From NCBI GenBank assembly GCA_947258375.1, contig CAMYIJ010000020.1, positions 1 to 64,000 of the forward strand: a DNA stretch of 64,000 bases, written 5' to 3'. The position numbers were made by a program, and so were the translations under genes. Below the pieces are notes generated by a model. That model saw only the letters and a list, made by a program, of their open reading frames with translations, had not been told where the DNA came from and did not search any database. Origin of the DNA: an uncultured Acidimicrobiaceae bacterium (GTDB lineage: Bacteria > Actinomycetota > Acidimicrobiia > Spongiisociales > UBA5794). Positions 61,420 to 64,000 of the stretch are shown here, in pieces. The stretch's first letter is position 1, and each line of letters begins with the position of its first letter.

Positions 61420-62760
61420 TTACGCCTTCGTAATGTTGTCGGAGTTCATGAAGCCCCTTCTCGCCATGGCGTTGCGGGTGTCCACGATCGGGAGGCCGCC
61501 GGCCGCCAGCAGCGAGTAGTCGATAGTGTCATGGTCGGTGCAGATGATGGCAGCATCGAATCTCGCCAGGGTGGCGGGCTCCCACGGAATACTGTGCAGT
61601 TGGCCCGATCCGGTGTCCAGCGCCGCTACGAGGGGATCGTGATAGGCGACACCGGCTCCCCCACTCGCCAGCTCATCGATCAGCACCAGAGCCGGAGAGC
61701 TACGGATATCGCCGACACCGGGCTTGTAGCTCACTCCGACGATCAAGATCGTCGAATCCTCCAACAAGCGATTCCGGCTATCGAGAACATCGGTCAGCCG
61801 GAGAAGGACATATCCGGGCATGTCTTCGTTGATGCGGATGGCGGCCTCGGTGATCGCCAGCGGGGACGTCGAGCTGCGAGTCTTCCAGGCCAGGTACTCC
61901 GGATCGATCGGAATGCAATGCCCGCCCACCCCCGGCCCCGGGTAGAAAGACATGAACCCGAACGGCTTGCTGGCCGCGGCGTCGATCACATCCCAGATGT
62001 CGATCCCGAGTGAGGTGAACGCCACTTTGAGCTCGTTCACCAGTGCGATGTTCACTGCGCGAAAGGTGTTCTCGAGGAGCTTGGCGGCCTCTGCGGTCTC
62101 TATGTCCTTGACCAGGCGCACATCGGCAAAGACGCTCTCGTAGAGCGCGACCGCCAGCTCCACCGATTGATCATCGAGGCCGGCGACGAGCTTCGGAGTG
62201 GACACGAAGTCGGCCGTGCCGCCTGGATCGATCCGTTCCGGCGAGTAGGCAATGAAGAACTCCGACGTGAGCGCCGGGATCAGCACGTCACGAGTTGTCC
62301 CCGGGTAGGTGGTCGACTCGAGGACGACGAGCTGTCTGGGCCGACCGTGTTCTGCGACGTCCGCGGCGGCGCGGGCAATGGGCGAAAGGTCGGGGACATG
62401 GTCCTCATCGAGCGGCGTCGGCACACAGATCACCACCACGTCCGCATCGCCGAGGGCCTGTGGCCTGGTTGTGGCCTCGAACCCAGCGCTGGCAGCGAGG
62501 CGCTGAAACACCGTGTCATCGAGGTGGCCGATGTAGGGTCGCCCGGCTTGGAGGTCGGCAACCCGCGATTTGTCGGTGTCGAGGCCGATCGTCTTGATGC
62601 CCGCCTCCACGAACGCGCACGTGAGTGGGACTCCCACATACCCCATTCCGACTATGGCGACAGTTGCGGACTTCTCTCGTAGCGCGTGTACGAGGGGGCC
62701 GTTCGCGCGGTCCTGGTCGCCCTGGTCCGTCACGATGGCTGTCCCATAGGCCCATCCCAT
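61420..62760 (-). CDS. UDP-sugar 6-dehydrogenase (WecC/UDP-ManNAc dehydrogenase-like)
   Basis: A 446-residue nucleotide-sugar dehydrogenase: Rossmann motif VAIVGMGYVGVPLTCAF, IDPGG region, AKLLENTFRAVNIALVNEL and the catalytic Cys in GVGGHCIPIDP, plus VGVSYKPGVGDIRSSPALVL. It oxidises the C6 hydroxyl of a UDP-sugar to a uronate. First gene of the minus-strand operon; the extra N-terminal 30 residues lack homology, so the true start may be internal. Confidence 0.93.
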   Translation of the reverse strand: MGWAYGTAIVTDQGDQDRANGPLVHALREKSATVAIVGMGYVGVPLTCAFVEAGIKTIGLDTDKSRVADLQAGRPYIGHLDDTVFQRLAASAGFEATTRPQALGDADVVVICVPTPLDEDHVPDLSPIARAAADVAEHGRPRQLVVLESTTYPGTTRDVLIPALTSEFFIAYSPERIDPGGTADFVSTPKLVAGLDDQSVELAVALYESVFADVRLVKDIETAEAAKLLENTFRAVNIALVNELKVAFTSLGIDIWDVIDAAASKPFGFMSFYPGPGVGGHCIPIDPEYLAWKTRSSTSPLAITEAAIRINEDMPGYVLLRLTDVLDSRNRLLEDSTILIVGVSYKPGVGDIRSSPALVLIDELASGGAGVAYHDPLVAALDTGSGQLHSIPWEPATLARFDAAIICTDHDTIDYSLLAAGGLPIVDTRNAMARRGFMNSDNITKA

Positions 62761-62957
62761 TTCGGCTTCGAGCCGCGGCCTCGGGCCGCCGGCGAGCTAG
62801 CGCACCAACACGAAGCGTAGCTGGCGGCCGGAGCCCCCAGCCGACCGGGCTGGATCGGCACGCGGCGGATCAGCCCGGTCGAATGGAGACCGGTCGGGCC
62901 ACACGATATGTTCGGTTGCCCCTCGTAGACGCCGGTGACGCAGACGCACCGAGTTGT

Positions 62958-63443
62958 CTAGTACCCCGCGGCTGCTCCCATCACCCGGAAGACGACACGT
63001 GAACTGCTGAAATCGGCGGCGGGGATAACCGCGACTTCACCGCGGATGTTCCGGAACGACTCGGTGCCACCGGTCACTGCGAACACCGTGTCACCGGCCG
63101 CGAACTCGTCGAAGCCGATCGGCCCGGCCGCTGTGATGTCCCCTTCCGGCAGGCGAAAGACAAGGTGGCACATGTACTTGTCAAGCGCTTCAGGATCTGC
63201 ATCCAGATTGACGCATTGCCCTCCGTCCCATCCGTCGATGGGCACACCGTCTGTGGTTTCCATCCGATCCTGGAACGTCCAACCCCATTCGTAGTAAACG
63301 TCATGCTCCACTTGCGGGATGGCAATGATCTCGAATCCGCCCCCCCGGTTCTCACCTGTTCCATACGCTGCACCGGCTGTGGCAATCAGGCCTGCCACCA
63401 TCAAGGTCAACAGCGCGACGGTGAAAGTGCGTCGCACACTCAT
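62958..63443 (-). CDS. Secreted allene-oxide-cyclase-like barrel protein
   Basis: A 161-residue protein with signal peptide (VALLTLMVAGLIATAGAAYG). The mature part has GGQCVNLDADPEAL, KYMCHLVFRLPEGDI, GDTVFAVTGGTESFRNIRGE and a C-terminal strand, the beta barrel pattern of allene oxide cyclase/dirigent-type proteins that occur in actinobacteria. Two Cys may form a disulphide. The role is unknown; it has GGAGGGA upstream. Confidence 0.72.
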   Translation of the reverse strand: MSVRRTFTVALLTLMVAGLIATAGAAYGTGENRGGGFEIIAIPQVEHDVYYEWGWTFQDRMETTDGVPIDGWDGGQCVNLDADPEALDKYMCHLVFRLPEGDITAAGPIGFDEFAAGDTVFAVTGGTESFRNIRGEVAVIPAADFSSSRVVFRVMGAAAGY

Positions 63444-63698
63444 GGTTCCCTCCTACTCGTCGGGGAGGGAGCCACTCGGACACGAACGCCGTCGCCCCCT
63501 CCGACTCATCGACCTCATCAGGCGTAGCAGCCTTCTGCAAGAGAAACCAGGGCCGAAGGGCCGTTTTATGGCTGAGGCGATTGAGCGATCGATCGCGCGC
63601 CGCGGCCGCGAGAGGCAGGACACAATCGATTAATGCCCCAAACCTCGGCGGTGGTCTATCGTGACGCCCGGCTGGAACAATCAGTGAGAAGGAGCAAG

Positions 63699-64000
63699 GT
63701 GCCCTCGAAGAACATCTGGATCGCCCTGACGATTGCGATCATCTGGGTGGTCGTCTTGATTACGAGCCTCGGAGCAGCCGAGCTGACGTTCGGCGATGAG
63801 CCCGTCATCCTCAGGCCGGCCGCGATTGTCAATTGGTTCTGGGGATTGCTCGCCACCGTGTTCGTGTTGCGTACGACCCTCTTCCGCCGTCCCGAGGAGC
63901 TGGGATGGGGCCAGACCGACGCCTACCCGTGGATCACGGCCGTAGTCGGGATTACGTGGATCATCGCGCTCTTGGCAACGAACATGGCCCCTGAGGTCGT
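63699..64000 (+). CDS. Membrane protein, partial at right edge
   Basis: From GTG 63699, four bases after AAGGAG, the plus strand codes an open frame to the window edge without a stop. It has a first hydrophobic segment (WIALTIAIIWVVVLITSLGA), a second (IVNWFWGLLATVFVLR) and a third (WITAVVGITWIIALLA) with short loops between. No family recognised. The 255-bp stretch upstream (63444-63698) shows no gene. Confidence 0.65.
   Translation, partial: MPSKNIWIALTIAIIWVVVLITSLGAAELTFGDEPVILRPAAIVNWFWGLLATVFVLRTTLFRRPEELGWGQTDAYPWITAVVGITWIIALLATNMAPEV

Overview
The window is high-GC DNA with dense, actinobacterial-style gene packing: GTG/TTG starts, ATGA/TGATG overlaps, LytR-CpsA-Psr, AlkZ-like and TacAT-like genes. 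A flagellar locus with FliW/CsrA and FlbD, plus SipW/TasA-type secretion, makes a flagellated Actinomycetota likely, possibly an acidimicrobial lineage. The lineage is inferred from gene content only. No rRNA, tRNA, IS element or CRISPR array was seen.

Layout. 1-395: decayed Xaa-Pro peptidase N-terminus, entering from the left on the minus strand. 506-15069: flagellar/chemosensory-type locus: flhB, flhA and an FlhF-like protein without a GTPase core; HDOD and HD-GYP genes; two flgN-like chaperones; csrA-fliW-flgL-flgK-flgN; a degenerate GGDEF gene; flgE; flbD. Seven starts of transcription units here share one promoter pattern (TTA/TAA..., N11 spacer, GCCGAC), read as a sigma-28 regulon. 15076-21468: amine/amino-acid catabolism cluster (DAO-type oxidoreductase, class III aminotransferase, TetR, divergent aldehyde dehydrogenase, amidohydrolase). 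21532-26053: AlkZ-like protein, macrodomain protein, a DinB-like pseudogene, double GNAT, LCP protein. 26372-31869: membrane histidine kinase followed by a 946-residue receiver-GGDEF(degenerate)-glycosyltransferase-zinc-ribbon fusion and a lipoprotein.

31942-39375: CMD protein, zinc-ribbon membrane protein, saccharopine-dehydrogenase-like protein, three-gene ABC-2 exporter, nitroreductase, second aldehyde dehydrogenase. 39640-41774: TasA-like secreted protein and a SipW/ER-type signal peptidase whose own C-terminus looks like a SipW-type secreted substrate. 41893-53756: CBS-domain protein, MEMO/LigB-like protein, methyltransferase, PLP transsulfuration pair, two MFS transporters, ECF sigma/anti-sigma/YbjQ operon, an 18-bp-arm inverted repeat, a TacAT-type toxin-antitoxin pair, LiaF-C-like and cupin proteins.

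53766-62760: a nearly continuous minus-strand glycoconjugate operon with two B12-binding radical SAM enzymes alternating with glycosyltransferases, two sugar-nucleotide epimerases, a PIG-L deacetylase and a UDP-sugar dehydrogenase. 62958-64000: a secreted allene-oxide-cyclase-like barrel protein and a partial membrane protein leaving the window on the right.
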